A stretch of DNA of 64,000 nt from Corynebacterium pseudogenitalium (GCF_024453815.1 NZ_CP072934.1:496001-560000); one strand, 5' to 3'. Shown: positions 35,957-44,805, counted from the stretch's first letter. Numbers and translations: made by a program. Notes: generated by a model not told the origin, from the letters alone.

Positions 35957-37038
35957 GAGTTTCGTGCCTCGTACTGCTTGACCAGCCGCTCGATGAGCTC
36001 GTCGGTGAGTTTGTCGTCCTGCAGAATCATGTCCAGCATCTTGCTGGCGGTCTGATCAAGGTTGCGGTCCTCGTCGTAGGAATCGCCGGAGAGATCCACC
36101 CCGATGCCGTCGAGCAGCGACTCGCTTGTCGACGCCCCCTCCGCCACATCCTGGCCTTCCTCCACGTTGATCGCCTCGAACTGGGATGTGAACTCCTGGA
36201 GGAACGCATCCGCCTCGTGGACTGCTTCCGAACGGCCTTTGCCGCGCTTGACTTCCGATTCGATCCTGCGCTGGAGCGCCTTTTCCATCTGGCGGTGGCG
36301 CCAGGAGCGCACGCGGGTCGGCTCGAGTTCACGCGCGATGTTGCGTGAGCGACGCTCCGCTTTCCGAGCCAGTTCAGCGAGGTGTGCCGCGGTCTGGTTT
36401 ACCGGCGCGAACTCGGAGTTCGTGGAGATTCGCCAGTTTCCGTAGTAGCCGAGCAGGAAGAGTCCGAAGCTCACCATCGGGCCAATCACCATCCCGATCG
36501 CCATGTGGCCCGTGGCGTGCCCAAGCAGCACGATGACAGAGCATGCCACGGCTGGAATGACCGTTGGTTGGTTGTTGCCGAAGACACTCGGCTCGCGGCC
36601 GGTGACGACGTCGCGGATCATGCCGCCGCCCGTCGCGGTGAACACGCCCATCATGATCGCAGGCAGGACCGGCAGCCCGTACGTCAGGGCTTTCGACGCC
36701 CCGGTGGCCGCCCACAGCGCTGAGACGAAGGCGTCGCCATGGCTTTCAAGCACGCTCCACGCGCGCCCTTTGAAGTATGTAAAGCGCGCGATCACCGCGC
36801 CGGTAAAAGCCAGGATGAGGTACTCCGGCTGGCTCATTGCCGCCACGGTGCCTTCGTTGATGAGGACGTCGCGAAGCATGCCTCCGCCGAGTGCGGAGAG
36901 CATCGCGATGAAGAAAAACCCGATGATGTCGTAGCCACGGTGGCGTGCGATTGTGCCACCGATGATGCCCATCAATAAGACACCGGATACATCGAACCAA
37001 CGATAAATAGCGGAGATTAACGGATCGACCTGGTCCAT
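35953..37038 (-). CDS. TRIC-type (UPF0126) channel protein with a long cytosolic tail
   Basis: 361 aa. The N-terminal 200 residues hold the two repeats with motifs ALGGGMLRDVLIN and ATGGGMIRDVVTG. Unlike the protein at 30929, about 150 polar, charged residues follow, including a basic helix (RSWRHRQMEKALQRRIESEV) and an acidic end, probably coiled coil. The tail may be regulatory. Stops overlap the VIT gene by 4 bp on the opposite strand. A -10 element TAAAAT lies 8 bases before the ATG, inside an inverted repeat. Confidence 0.85.
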   Translation of the reverse strand: MDQVDPLISAIYRWFDVSGVLLMGIIGGTIARHRGYDIIGFFFIAMLSALGGGMLRDVLINEGTVAAMSQPEYLILAFTGAVIARFTYFKGRAWSVLESHGDAFVSALWAATGASKALTYGLPVLPAIMMGVFTATGGGMIRDVVTGREPSVFGNNQPTVIPAVACSVIVLLGHATGHMAIGMVIGPMVSFGLFLLGYYGNWRISTNSEFAPVNQTAAHLAELARKAERRSRNIARELEPTRVRSWRHRQMEKALQRRIESEVKRGKGRSEAVHEADAFLQEFTSQFEAINVEEGQDVAEGASTSESLLDGIGVDLSGDSYDEDRNLDQTASKMLDMILQDDKLTDELIERLVKQYEARNS

Positions 37039-37040
37039 GG

Positions 37041-37061
37041 TGGCACATTTTACGTGTGCCA
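37041..37061. promoter_or_regulatory. Inverted repeat around the -10 element of the TRIC gene
   Basis: TGGCACA (37041-37047) and TGTGCCA (37055-37061) are a perfect 7-bp repeat with a 7-base centre. On the - strand the -10 hexamer TAAAAT lies across the centre, 8 bases before the ATG. A repressor bound here would block polymerase. Confidence 0.45.
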
Positions 37062-37102
37062 GAATCCGGCGTCTTCGACGGCCTCAGGAATTTAGGCTGC
37101 GA

Positions 37103-38341
37103 CTAGAACTTGGAGAAGCGCTTGATGAGCTGCAGCTCCATCTCGTTCCACGCCTCAGCCTTATCCGTAAACGGCGCAGATGGGACGTAGCCTGCGGCTT
37201 CGGTGGAGCCCAGCATGTACGCCAGGTAGTCCTGCATGCGTGGGTTTGCCAGGAGGAATGAATTGAGCGAGTCGTCCTTGGCCCAGTCGGCGGCGTCGGC
37301 AAGCAGCTCGTAGGCCTTCGCCATCTGCTTGGTATCGACGCTATCGACGCCCTGCTTGATGTCCTGCGCGATGCCGTTGAAGGAGTAGGAGTTGTCCGGG
37401 TGGACGGTGACCTCGAGCTCACCAGCGTTGGCCAGGGTAACCAGGTCAGGCCAGGTTGCTACTGCGGCGAGGTCATGGTCATCGTTCTCGATAATCCAGC
37501 GTCCAAGGTGTTTGGTGGACGGGAACGTGAAGATTTCACCGTACTTGCCCAGGAATACTGGGTTGGAGCCCAAGTAGGTGCGCAACGTGTAGACGCTCTT
37601 GCCCTGGATGGAAACCTTCACTGGGTCGATTCCGGCACGTGCCCACGCGGAGTTGTCGTATGGGTCTTGCGCTTCCTGCTCAGCACGCTCGGCCTCGCTG
37701 GCTTGCTGCTTCGCCTCTTCGCGGGCCTTTTGCGCGGCCTCGATAGCTGCGGCAGCCGCGCTGACCGCTGCCGCGTCGATGGAGTCCGTCTGCACCACGC
37801 GGACCGACTCATCGAGGGATTTGACTACCTCTTCCCAGTTCGCCAGCACGACGCGGCCGACACCAGACCACTCGTCCAAGCCGTTCTCACCCTGGTAGTG
37901 ATCAGAGCCGCGGTTGACGTTGCCCAAAATCGAGTGAGAGGCGAAGAAGATCAGTGCTGGCTCTGCCGCCGCTACCTCCGCGAGGGAGCGCGAAATCTGC
38001 AACACGCGGGACAGGTGCGAGACGTTCTCGTGGCTTGGGCGGCCAGCCAGCAACTCCGGTGCACCAATGATGTCGAAGTACTGCTTGTCATTCGGCACCA
38101 CACGGTCGTCGCCCTGGTTGGAAAACTGCTCCCACTTGGGGTGGTCCGCCAGGTCGTGCTTCGGCGTGTTGTTGATGTATGCGAGCAGCGCCTCGGGGGA
38201 TTCGAAGACGAGCACCGAGTTTTCATCGCCGAAAAAGGCCTGCCACTCGGAGCCGTGCTCCTTCCAGGTTGGCGCCCACAGGGTGTAGAAATCGCCGTCG
38301 GTCAGTGAAAGCTTGACGGGCAAAATAGCACGGGTAATCAT
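37103..38341 (-). CDS. Conserved hypothetical protein with an internal duplication
   Basis: 412 aa, no signal peptide, no membrane segment. I do not recognise the family. Two halves are alike: residues 18-75 (FYTL...FFG...FESPEALLAYI...HDLA...KW) and 249-300 (VYTL...FLG...FPSTKHLGRWI...HDLA...TW). Between them is an Ala/Glu/Lys-rich helical stretch (about 190-226), probably coiled coil. It is acidic and probably cytosolic. The gene lies 12 bp after the NlpC/P60 gene and has its own TAGATT -10 element 6 bases before the ATG. Confidence 0.75.
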   Translation of the reverse strand: MITRAILPVKLSLTDGDFYTLWAPTWKEHGSEWQAFFGDENSVLVFESPEALLAYINNTPKHDLADHPKWEQFSNQGDDRVVPNDKQYFDIIGAPELLAGRPSHENVSHLSRVLQISRSLAEVAAAEPALIFFASHSILGNVNRGSDHYQGENGLDEWSGVGRVVLANWEEVVKSLDESVRVVQTDSIDAAAVSAAAAAIEAAQKAREEAKQQASEAERAEQEAQDPYDNSAWARAGIDPVKVSIQGKSVYTLRTYLGSNPVFLGKYGEIFTFPSTKHLGRWIIENDDHDLAAVATWPDLVTLANAGELEVTVHPDNSYSFNGIAQDIKQGVDSVDTKQMAKAYELLADAADWAKDDSLNSFLLANPRMQDYLAYMLGSTEAAGYVPSAPFTDKAEAWNEMELQLIKRFSKF

Positions 38342-38353
38342 GCAGCAAATCTA

Positions 38354-39319
38354 TCACGCTGTTGGACGCCAGAAACCTTTGAAGGCCATTCCCATGTTTT
38401 CTGTTCGTACTGGGTTCATCTGTACAGGGTCGCCAGCTTCGATGAGCATCCCGTCACCGGCGTACATGGCAACGTGTCCATCCCACACCGCGAGGTCGCC
38501 CGGTTGTAGGTCCTCGTAGCGGACCTGTTGCCCGATATTCTGCTCTTGAGCTAGGCGTGGTAGCTCCACACCGGCCTGCCGATACGCCCAGCTTGTCAGC
38601 CCGGAGCAGTCGAACCCGCCGGGCGCAGATCCACCCCACGCGTACCGTGTGCCGAGCTGTTGTTTCGCCGCCGCGACCGCAGCCGCACCAGTTGCCGAGC
38701 CACCCCGGGAGGGAGGAGGTCCCGCCTGCTGAACGGCGGCGAGCTGGGTGACCTCGTTCTTAGCGTGAGGGAGTTCGCGGGCTGTGATGAGGCGCTCGAG
38801 CTCGTACATGGCGGCTTTTGCTTGCGAGGATGCGGCAATAGCGGGTTGGCTCGCTGCGTATGCCACGATCTCTGAGAGCTGCTTGGCCAGTGGTGCGAGG
38901 TCGTTCGCCAGCCCGTTGAGCGTGAGACCAGCCTGGGTGACCGCCCACGCGACCTGGGCGGCGATCTTGATCCCCGCTCCGATCGCAGTTGCAGGGTTGA
39001 GCAACAGTGGGATGAGCGGCTGGGTGTCTCGGATGAGGTCAACCACGATATTGCTCAGGTCTTTGGCGGCAAAGAACACGAGGCTGCTCGCCTGGCCGAA
39101 CATCTTCACAATGGTGTCGCGATCTTTCCCCAGCAGGTTCGCAGCATTGCGCAGCGTCTGGCCCGCAGGGTGCGCCCCTACGAACGCGGCAAGGGGCTCG
39201 ATGGCGGAAAAATCTGGAGTGGACAGGAATGGGAGTTGGGGAAGTGGGGCAGGGACGTGTCGCAGAATGAGCTGCGCTGCCGCGATCGGGTCAATGCCCG
39301 CAGCCAGTGCAGCCATCAC
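38354..39319 (-). CDS. NlpC/P60 peptidoglycan hydrolase without a recognisable signal peptide
   Basis: 321 aa. The C-terminal NlpC/P60 domain (about 210-321) has Cys238 in FDCSGLTSWAYRQAG, His282 in GHVAMYAGD and Glu294, the same C-H-E arrangement and His-Glu distance (12) as in mycobacterial RipA. It should cut D-Glu/mDAP bonds of the wall. The first 200 residues are helical and Ala-rich, with hydrophobic stretches but no basic n-region, so export by Sec is not evident. It is coupled by a 4-bp overlap to a small helical protein, an arrangement seen with ESX (type VII) substrates. Confidence 0.85.
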   Translation of the reverse strand: MMAALAAGIDPIAAAQLILRHVPAPLPQLPFLSTPDFSAIEPLAAFVGAHPAGQTLRNAANLLGKDRDTIVKMFGQASSLVFFAAKDLSNIVVDLIRDTQPLIPLLLNPATAIGAGIKIAAQVAWAVTQAGLTLNGLANDLAPLAKQLSEIVAYAASQPAIAASSQAKAAMYELERLITARELPHAKNEVTQLAAVQQAGPPPSRGGSATGAAAVAAAKQQLGTRYAWGGSAPGGFDCSGLTSWAYRQAGVELPRLAQEQNIGQQVRYEDLQPGDLAVWDGHVAMYAGDGMLIEAGDPVQMNPVRTENMGMAFKGFWRPTA

Positions 39320-39597
39320 AACACCGCCTGAAGAAGGTTGCTGAATCGCTCATCAACGCTGATGGCCGCTTTTACAGCCAGGAGCATCGCGAAAGCGACG
39401 CGGCTTGCTTCCTCACTCAAAGCCTCGCTTCTCGCGTTTTCCTGCTCCACGGCCTGCGAGAGCGCCTGGCTGAACTCCGCGAGCGGCCACACATTGGGAA
39501 CCGGAACGTTTGGCAGTGGTTGGAGCGCAGCGGCGTCGTCGCGTAGCGAGTCAGCGTGCGAATGGATCGTTGATTGGTCAAAAGCGAAAGTAGTCAT
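39316..39597 (-). CDS. Small helical ESX/WXG-like protein
   Basis: 93 aa from the ATG at 39597 (MTTFAFDQSTIHSHADSLRDD). It is mostly helical with a central proline-containing turn (PLPNVPVPNVWPLAEF) and a single Trp, so it has the size and helix-turn-helix look of WXG100-type proteins without an exact WXG. Its stop overlaps the start of the NlpC/P60 gene, which implies a stoichiometric partner. Upstream in-frame ATGs exist but run into the divergent upp promoter. Function is inference. Confidence 0.65.
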   Translation of the reverse strand: MTTFAFDQSTIHSHADSLRDDAAALQPLPNVPVPNVWPLAEFSQALSQAVEQENARSEALSEEASRVAFAMLLAVKAAISVDERFSNLLQAVL

Positions 39598-39659
39598 AAG
39601 AGGTTGGACGCACGGAGTCAGTAAACGGTTCCCTCCGAATTTCAATTACCATGTGAATC

Positions 39660-40295
39660 ATGGAAATTACCGTTGTTGACCACCCCCTAGCAGCCTCCCG
39701 TCTGACACTGATGCGCGATGAGCGAAGCGACAACACCGCGTTTCGTGCCGCACTCGCTGACCTGGGCGCGATGCTGATATATGAGGCGTCGCGTGACCTG
39801 AAAACCGAAACCTTTGAAACCAAAACGCCGGTTGCAACAGCCACCGGCGTTCGCTTGGAAAAGCCCCCAATTATTGTTCCGATCATCCGTGCCGGCCTCG
39901 GAATGATTGACCCGGCGCTGTCCATGATCCCGGACGCGCAGGTCGGCTTCATCGGCATGGCGCGCGACGAGCAGACGCACGAGCCGGTTCCATACCTCGA
40001 GGCGCTGCCCGACGACCTGTCGGGACAGCCGGTGTTCTTGGTTGACCCAATGCTGGCCACGGGAGGTTCCCTCATCCACGCGATTGAACTGCTGGAAGGC
40101 CGTGGGGCAGACGACATTACTTGTGTGTGCATGGTCAGTGCGCAGCCGGGCGTCGACAAGCTGAAGCAGCACGGCGGATCGGTGCGACTGATCACCGCCG
40201 TCATTGACCCAGGACTCAACGAGGACGCGTACATCGTGCCGGGCCTCGGCGACGCCGGAGATAGGTTGTACGGGCCACGCAATATTGACCTCTAG
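39660..40295 (+). CDS. upp: Uracil phosphoribosyltransferase
   Basis: 211 aa, the pyrimidine salvage enzyme making UMP from uracil and PRPP. The PRPP-binding loop is [16 protein letters not shown], the family sequences [14 protein letters not shown] and [11 protein letters not shown] close the uracil site. A -10 element TACCAT lies 7 bases before the ATG, so the mRNA is probably leaderless. It is divergent from the small ESX-like gene. Confidence 0.95.
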   Translation: MEITVVDHPLAASRLTLMRDERSDNTAFRAALADLGAMLIYEASRDLKTETFETKTPVATATGVRLEKPPIIVPIIRAGLGMIDPALSMIPDAQVGFIGMARDEQTHEPVPYLEALPDDLSGQPVFLVDPMLATGGSLIHAIELLEGRGADDITCVCMVSAQPGVDKLKQHGGSVRLITAVIDPGLNEDAYIVPGLGDAGDRLYGPRNIDL

Positions 40296-40321
40296 TCAAA
40301 GTAACGTGCGTCGGATATAAT
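40293..40321 (+). promoter_or_regulatory. Promoter of the XRE regulator gene
   Basis: TAGTCA (40293-40298), 17 bp, then a consensus TATAAT (40316-40321). The GTG start lies 35 bp further on, after GAGGGGG. The -35 overlaps the upp stop codon. Confidence 0.6.
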
Positions 40322-40356
40322 CACCGGAAGTTTGTTACGTACACGAGGGGGTATAC

Positions 40357-40713
40357 GTGTTCTTTCAGGGGAGTCTTGGCGCACGTTTTTCGGATGTGGA
40401 TTCGGACCAGTACTGGGCCAGCTACGCGTTTGCGTTAGGGGAGAAGATCCGCGCGCTGCGAACAATGCAGGGGCTATCGCAGGCGTACCTGGCGGAGCGG
40501 GCGGGGATCTCTCGTTCGCTGCTCTCGAACCTGGAGCGCAATAGCTACAACAGGAACAGGGCTGCTGACCCCACGCTTTCGACGATCTACCGGATCGCTG
40601 CCGCGCTCGATGTTTCGCCGCTGCAGCTGCTTCCAGCGGACGAGGAGCAGGTGGACGAACACGACCAGTCACAAGATTCGGCGGAGATGAGCGTAGAATC
40701 ATTGCCACAATAA
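40357..40713 (+). CDS. Small XRE-family transcriptional regulator
   Basis: 118 aa. One helix-turn-helix of the Cro/CI type spans about residues 28-87 (KIRALRTMQGLSQAYLAERAGISRSLLSNLERN). The C-terminal 25 residues are acidic and probably disordered. There is no ligand-binding domain. GTG start with GAGGGGG upstream. It follows upp and precedes the M20 amidohydrolase by 52 bp; its target is unknown, perhaps that gene. Confidence 0.82.
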   Translation: MFFQGSLGARFSDVDSDQYWASYAFALGEKIRALRTMQGLSQAYLAERAGISRSLLSNLERNSYNRNRAADPTLSTIYRIAAALDVSPLQLLPADEEQVDEHDQSQDSAEMSVESLPQ

Positions 40714-40765
40714 GGCGCAGTGGGAGCCACGCGCACAAATGCTGGGTGAAGGGTGAACATACACG

Positions 40766-41944
40766 ATGACGGCCGGAGGAATTGCGCGCGCGGTAGACCA
40801 ATGGGTGAAGGAACATCACTCGACAATGGTGGAGTGGCGCCGTCACTTCCACTCCTACCCGGAGCTTTCCAACCAAGAGTTCGCCACCACCGAGTTCATT
40901 GCGAAGGTGCTGCGTGAGCACGGCCTTGAGCCCGTCCTCTTTCCCGGCACGGGACTCTACGTCGACCTGGGCCCAAAGGACGGCAAGCGGCTCGCGTTCC
41001 GCGGCGACATCGACGCCCTGAAAGTGCCTGAGCAAACCGGTCTGCCGTTCGCATCCCAGCACCCGGGCGTTTCCCACTCGTGCGGCCACGACGTGCATAC
41101 GACGGTGGTGCTCGCGCTGGCGTGCGCCTTATCGACGGTCCAGCTGCCGCTCGGCGTACGCATCATCTTTCAGCCGGCGGAAGAGGTGATGAACGGCGGT
41201 GCGCTCGACGTGATCGAGTGGGGCGCGCTGCAGGATGTCGCGAGCATTTACGCCCTCCACGCTGAACCGAAACTGCGCGTAGGCCAGATCGGTGTGCGCA
41301 CGGGCGCGATTACCTCGGCGTCGGACGTGCTGCGCATTACGGTCAACGGGCCTGGCGGCCACACCTCTCGCCCGCAGCTTTCGGCGGACGTGGTCTACGC
41401 GCTCGGGGCGCTGATTACGCAGTTGCCGGCGCTGCTGTCGCGCCGGGTCGACCCGCGTACGGGCACGGTGATGGTGTTCGGGCACGTCGAGTCGGGCGAC
41501 GCGGCGAACGCGATCCCGAAGACAGGCGAGCTACTGGGCACGTTGCGGACAGCGGATATCGGGACGTGGCGGATCCTCGAAGATCTGGTTACTGACCTGA
41601 TTGACCTCGTCGTCGCACCGACCGGGTGCACGTACCACCTCGACTACATGCGGGGCGTGCCACCGGTGCTCAACGATGACGCCGCGACGGCGATCGGGGT
41701 ACAGGCAGGGCGCAGGATCGACCCACACGCGGTGGTGACCGCGCCGCAGTCCTCGGGCGGGGAGGACTTCTCTTGGTACCTGGAGCACGTCCCCGGGTCG
41801 ATGTTCCGGCTCGGTGCCTGGAGCGGTGAGGGAGAGATGCAGGACCTGCACCAAGGCAACCTTGATATTGATGAGCGAGCACTTGAAGTTGGGGTGCGTT
41901 TGTTCGGAGGGGTCGTCGAAAAGTACGCCGAAAACCTCAGCTAG
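40766..41944 (+). CDS. M20-family metallo-amidohydrolase
   Basis: 392 aa. The M20D features are visible: WRRHFHSYPELSNQEF near the N-terminus, the metal-binding HSCGHDVHT, the catalytic FQPAEEVMNGG, and the C-terminal SGGEDFSWYLEHVPG. The dimerisation domain lies between. Such enzymes cleave N-acyl amino acids or aminobenzoyl-type amides; the exact substrate cannot be told. No signal peptide, so it is cytosolic. The XRE gene upstream could control it. Confidence 0.88.
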   Translation: MTAGGIARAVDQWVKEHHSTMVEWRRHFHSYPELSNQEFATTEFIAKVLREHGLEPVLFPGTGLYVDLGPKDGKRLAFRGDIDALKVPEQTGLPFASQHPGVSHSCGHDVHTTVVLALACALSTVQLPLGVRIIFQPAEEVMNGGALDVIEWGALQDVASIYALHAEPKLRVGQIGVRTGAITSASDVLRITVNGPGGHTSRPQLSADVVYALGALITQLPALLSRRVDPRTGTVMVFGHVESGDAANAIPKTGELLGTLRTADIGTWRILEDLVTDLIDLVVAPTGCTYHLDYMRGVPPVLNDDAATAIGVQAGRRIDPHAVVTAPQSSGGEDFSWYLEHVPGSMFRLGAWSGEGEMQDLHQGNLDIDERALEVGVRLFGGVVEKYAENLS

Positions 41945-42035
41945 TGCAACTTTTGGTTGGTAACGAAGCCGTGGGCGGCCGTGTAGACTAGCCAGGTATT
42001 TGTGCGAACGACGAAGACCGTTGAGGAGTATGTAG

Positions 42036-43442
42036 GTGTCGAAGAAGATCGTCATCATTGGCGGAGGGCCAGCTGGTTACGAGGCTGCGCTGGTTGCATC
42101 AAAGTACGGGGCCGATATCACCATTGTGGAAGACAATGGTTTGGGCGGCTCCGCTATCCGCAAGGACGTTGTTCCTTCGAAGAGCTTTATCGCCGGCGCC
42201 AACATTAAGACGGACCTTCGCCGTGCAGACGACATGGGGCTCAACCACGGGCTTGGGGAAGCCCAGCTTTCGCTGACCGCCCTGAACGCACGCGTGATCG
42301 CGCTGGCTGATAAGCAGTCCAGTGACATCGCTAAGCAGTTGGAGCAGCGTGGCGTGCGCCTTATCCAGGGGCGCGCTCGTTTTACGGACCAACAGCACGG
42401 TCACACCACGCACCGCGTGGAGGTGCACTGCGAGGGTAAAGACACCGAGATTATTGATTGCGACATGGTGCTGGTGTGCACCGGCGCGAACCCGCGCGTG
42501 CTGCCGGGCGCTGAGCCGGACGGCGAGCGCATCCTGAACTGGCGTCAGATGTACAGCCTGCAGGAGATGCCGACGCACCTGATCGTGGTCGGTTCCGGTG
42601 TGACCGGTGCTGAGTTTGTTTCTGCGTTCGCTGAGTTGGGCGTCGAGGTGACCATGGTTGCTTCGCGTGACCGCATCCTGCCGCACGATGACGCCGATGC
42701 CGCTGACGTGCTCGAGGAGGTGCTCGCGGGCCGTGGCGTCCACTTGGAGAAACACGCTCGCGTGGAGTCGGTGACGAACACCGGCGACGGCGTGGTTGTG
42801 CGCACGACGGACGGGCGCGAGATCGCCGGTTCGCACGTGATGATGTCCATTGGTTCGATTCCGAACACGGCGGACCTCAACCTGGAGGCGGCCGGTGTGG
42901 AAGTCGCCCCGTCGGGCCACATCATTGTTGACCGTGTGTCGCGTACCAACGTTGCAGGTATTTACGCTGCGGGTGACTGCAGCGACCTGATGCCGCTGGC
43001 ATCCGTCGCGGCGCAGCAGGGCCGCATTGCGGTCGACCACGCGTTGGGCGAGGGCGTGTCACCGGTGCGCCTGAAGACGGTGGGCAACGCGGTCTTTACC
43101 CGCCCGGAGATCGCCGCGGTCGGTGTGACGCAGCAGCAGATCACCGACGGCGAGGTTGACGCGGACATCTACAAGCTAGACTTGGCGACGAACCCTCGCG
43201 CAAAGATGCGTTCCCTCCAGCACGGTTTTGTGAAGATCTTCGCCCGCAAGGGCTCCGGCCAGGTACTCGGCGGCGTGATCGTCGCACCGACTGCCTCCGA
43301 ACTGATTCTGTCGCTGACCATCGCGGTAGCCAACGACCTGACTGTGCGCCAGCTGGCGAACTCGATGGCGGTATACCCGTCCCTGTCCGGTTCGATTACG
43401 GAGGCGGCACGCAGGCTGATCTCTAAGTCTGATCTGGACTAG
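42036..43442 (+). CDS. LpdA-type NAD(P)H:quinone dehydrogenase (flavoprotein disulfide reductase family)
   Basis: 468 aa. FAD motif IVIIGGGPAGYEAALVA, NAD(P) motif VVGSGVTGAEFVSAF and the second FAD motif GIYAAGDCSDL are intact. The redox disulfide is missing: the usual GGTCLNVGCIPSK is GGSAIRKDVVPSK, with Ala40 and Val45 where the cysteines belong. It therefore cannot be a lipoamide dehydrogenase and fits mycobacterial LpdA (Rv3303c type), which reduces quinones. GTG start with GAGGAG upstream. Its end overlaps prpR by 20 bp on the opposite strand. Confidence 0.85.
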   Translation: MSKKIVIIGGGPAGYEAALVASKYGADITIVEDNGLGGSAIRKDVVPSKSFIAGANIKTDLRRADDMGLNHGLGEAQLSLTALNARVIALADKQSSDIAKQLEQRGVRLIQGRARFTDQQHGHTTHRVEVHCEGKDTEIIDCDMVLVCTGANPRVLPGAEPDGERILNWRQMYSLQEMPTHLIVVGSGVTGAEFVSAFAELGVEVTMVASRDRILPHDDADAADVLEEVLAGRGVHLEKHARVESVTNTGDGVVVRTTDGREIAGSHVMMSIGSIPNTADLNLEAAGVEVAPSGHIIVDRVSRTNVAGIYAAGDCSDLMPLASVAAQQGRIAVDHALGEGVSPVRLKTVGNAVFTRPEIAAVGVTQQQITDGEVDADIYKLDLATNPRAKMRSLQHGFVKIFARKGSGQVLGGVIVAPTASELILSLTIAVANDLTVRQLANSMAVYPSLSGSITEAARRLISKSDLD

Positions 43443-44733
43443 CGCTCCGGCTAGAACTAGGCGGCCCCGGAAACGCTCGCTGCGGACAGGATGTTCGTGG
43501 GCAGGTAGCGCAGCCGGGGCCGATTTTTGTTGCCGATTCGGGGGAGATGTTCAGCCCGTCGGCGTAAATCATGCGCTGGGCGAATGCGATATCGCAGCCC
43601 AGCACCACCGCGTGTTCCCGCCGCGGGGAATCGAACCCCACGACGGGGCCCTGCACCATCCGCGCAATCCATAGGTAGGTCCGGCCGTCCGGCATGACGG
43701 CGACCTGACGCGTCACTCTATTCGAAGTTTCAAACGCGCGGTGCACGACCCACAACGGGCAGCCCCCACCGTGGCGCGAGAAGTGGAAGGCTGTCGATGA
43801 CTGCCGCTTCGAAATGTTGCCTGCCCGGTCGGTGCGCACGAAGACGAACGGAATCGCCTCTGCGCCGGGGCGCTGCAACGTCGCGAGGCGTTGGCAGGTT
43901 GACTCGAAACCAGTGCCGAAGCGCGCGGAGATGACGTCGATGTCGTAGCGGGTTTCTTCGGCAGCTTGGAGGAGCTCAGCGTAGGGCATGGTGACAGCGG
44001 CGGCGAAGTACTGCGCCAACCCGTGGCGCGCGAGCTGGACGGGCTCGGGCTGTGTCGATTCGTCGAAAGTGTCGCGGACGTACTCGTCGATGAGCTCCGC
44101 GAAGGCGGTGCGGCCGTAGTGATAGGCGAGTTCAAAGCACTGCTGGGACTCGGTGAGTCCGGTGCGTAGGCGGATCTCGCGCTGGTCGTGCTGCAGGGTC
44201 GAGCGGGGGCCGTGGGCGTATTGGTTGAAGCGCACTTGGATGCCGTATTCCCTGTCGAAGGTTGCCGCGAGGCGTGTCAGTCGCAGTTGCCGGTTCGCGG
44301 CGTGCGCTGCGAGCTGTTCGGCAGCAACGTCGAGCTCGTGGAAGTAGTTCTTGTGGTTCTGGAAGAATTCACGCACGAGTGCGTGGGGGTGTTCGGAGTC
44401 GGTGGTCTCGGGTGAAGTCAGCGCCCGTAAGGAGTTGGCGATGTCGGGGAAGCGCTGTGCGAACTCGTGCAGTTTCGGCTGCGGGACGTCGGGGAGTAGC
44501 TCGGAAAGCTCGTTGACCACGCGTTGGTCTTCATCGGGGGAGAAGAACGTGGTGGAGAGCTGAAACGCGTGGGTGAGTTGGAGGAGCACGCTGACGGTGA
44601 GTGGACGCTGGTCGTTTTCGAGCTGGTTGAGGTAGCTCGTTGAGATGTCTATGCGGCGGGCCATTTCGCCTTGTGTGAGTTCGAGTTCATGGCGGAGCGT
44701 CTGTATCTTTGCCCCCGCGTACAGCTTTGCCAT
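43423..44733 (-). CDS. prpR: PrpR/RamB-type regulator of the methylcitrate operon
   Basis: 436 aa. An N-terminal XRE helix-turn-helix (IQTLRHELELTQGEMARRIDIS) is followed by an IrrE/ImmA-like middle domain (about 150-290) and a C-terminal short-chain fatty acyl-CoA regulator domain ending in a Cys cluster (GCATCPRTSCPQRAF). PrpR senses propionyl-CoA-linked metabolites and activates prpDBC. The ATG at 44733 follows GGGAGAAAGG; the open frame upstream lacks support. It is divergent from prpD with a 187-bp regulatory region. Confidence 0.88.
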   Translation of the reverse strand: MAKLYAGAKIQTLRHELELTQGEMARRIDISTSYLNQLENDQRPLTVSVLLQLTHAFQLSTTFFSPDEDQRVVNELSELLPDVPQPKLHEFAQRFPDIANSLRALTSPETTDSEHPHALVREFFQNHKNYFHELDVAAEQLAAHAANRQLRLTRLAATFDREYGIQVRFNQYAHGPRSTLQHDQREIRLRTGLTESQQCFELAYHYGRTAFAELIDEYVRDTFDESTQPEPVQLARHGLAQYFAAAVTMPYAELLQAAEETRYDIDVISARFGTGFESTCQRLATLQRPGAEAIPFVFVRTDRAGNISKRQSSTAFHFSRHGGGCPLWVVHRAFETSNRVTRQVAVMPDGRTYLWIARMVQGPVVGFDSPRREHAVVLGCDIAFAQRMIYADGLNISPESATKIGPGCATCPRTSCPQRAFPGPPSSSRSASPDQT

Positions 44734-44775
44734 CGTACCTTTCTCCCATTTTGTATGCGTGTACTGCGTAGTTAA

Positions 44776-44805
44776 CAGAATTTGCACAAGTAGCAGAATT
44801 TGTAC
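44776..44805. promoter_or_regulatory. Direct repeat in the prpR-prpD region, probable PrpR site
   Basis: CAGAATTTGCAC (44776-44787) and CAGAATTTGTAC (44794-44805) are spaced 18 bp apart, so on roughly the same side of the helix with a small offset. The TTTGCA core resembles the TTTGCAAA-like targets of RamB/PrpR proteins. A TAGTAT at 44854-44859 may be the -10 of prpD. Confidence 0.5.
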
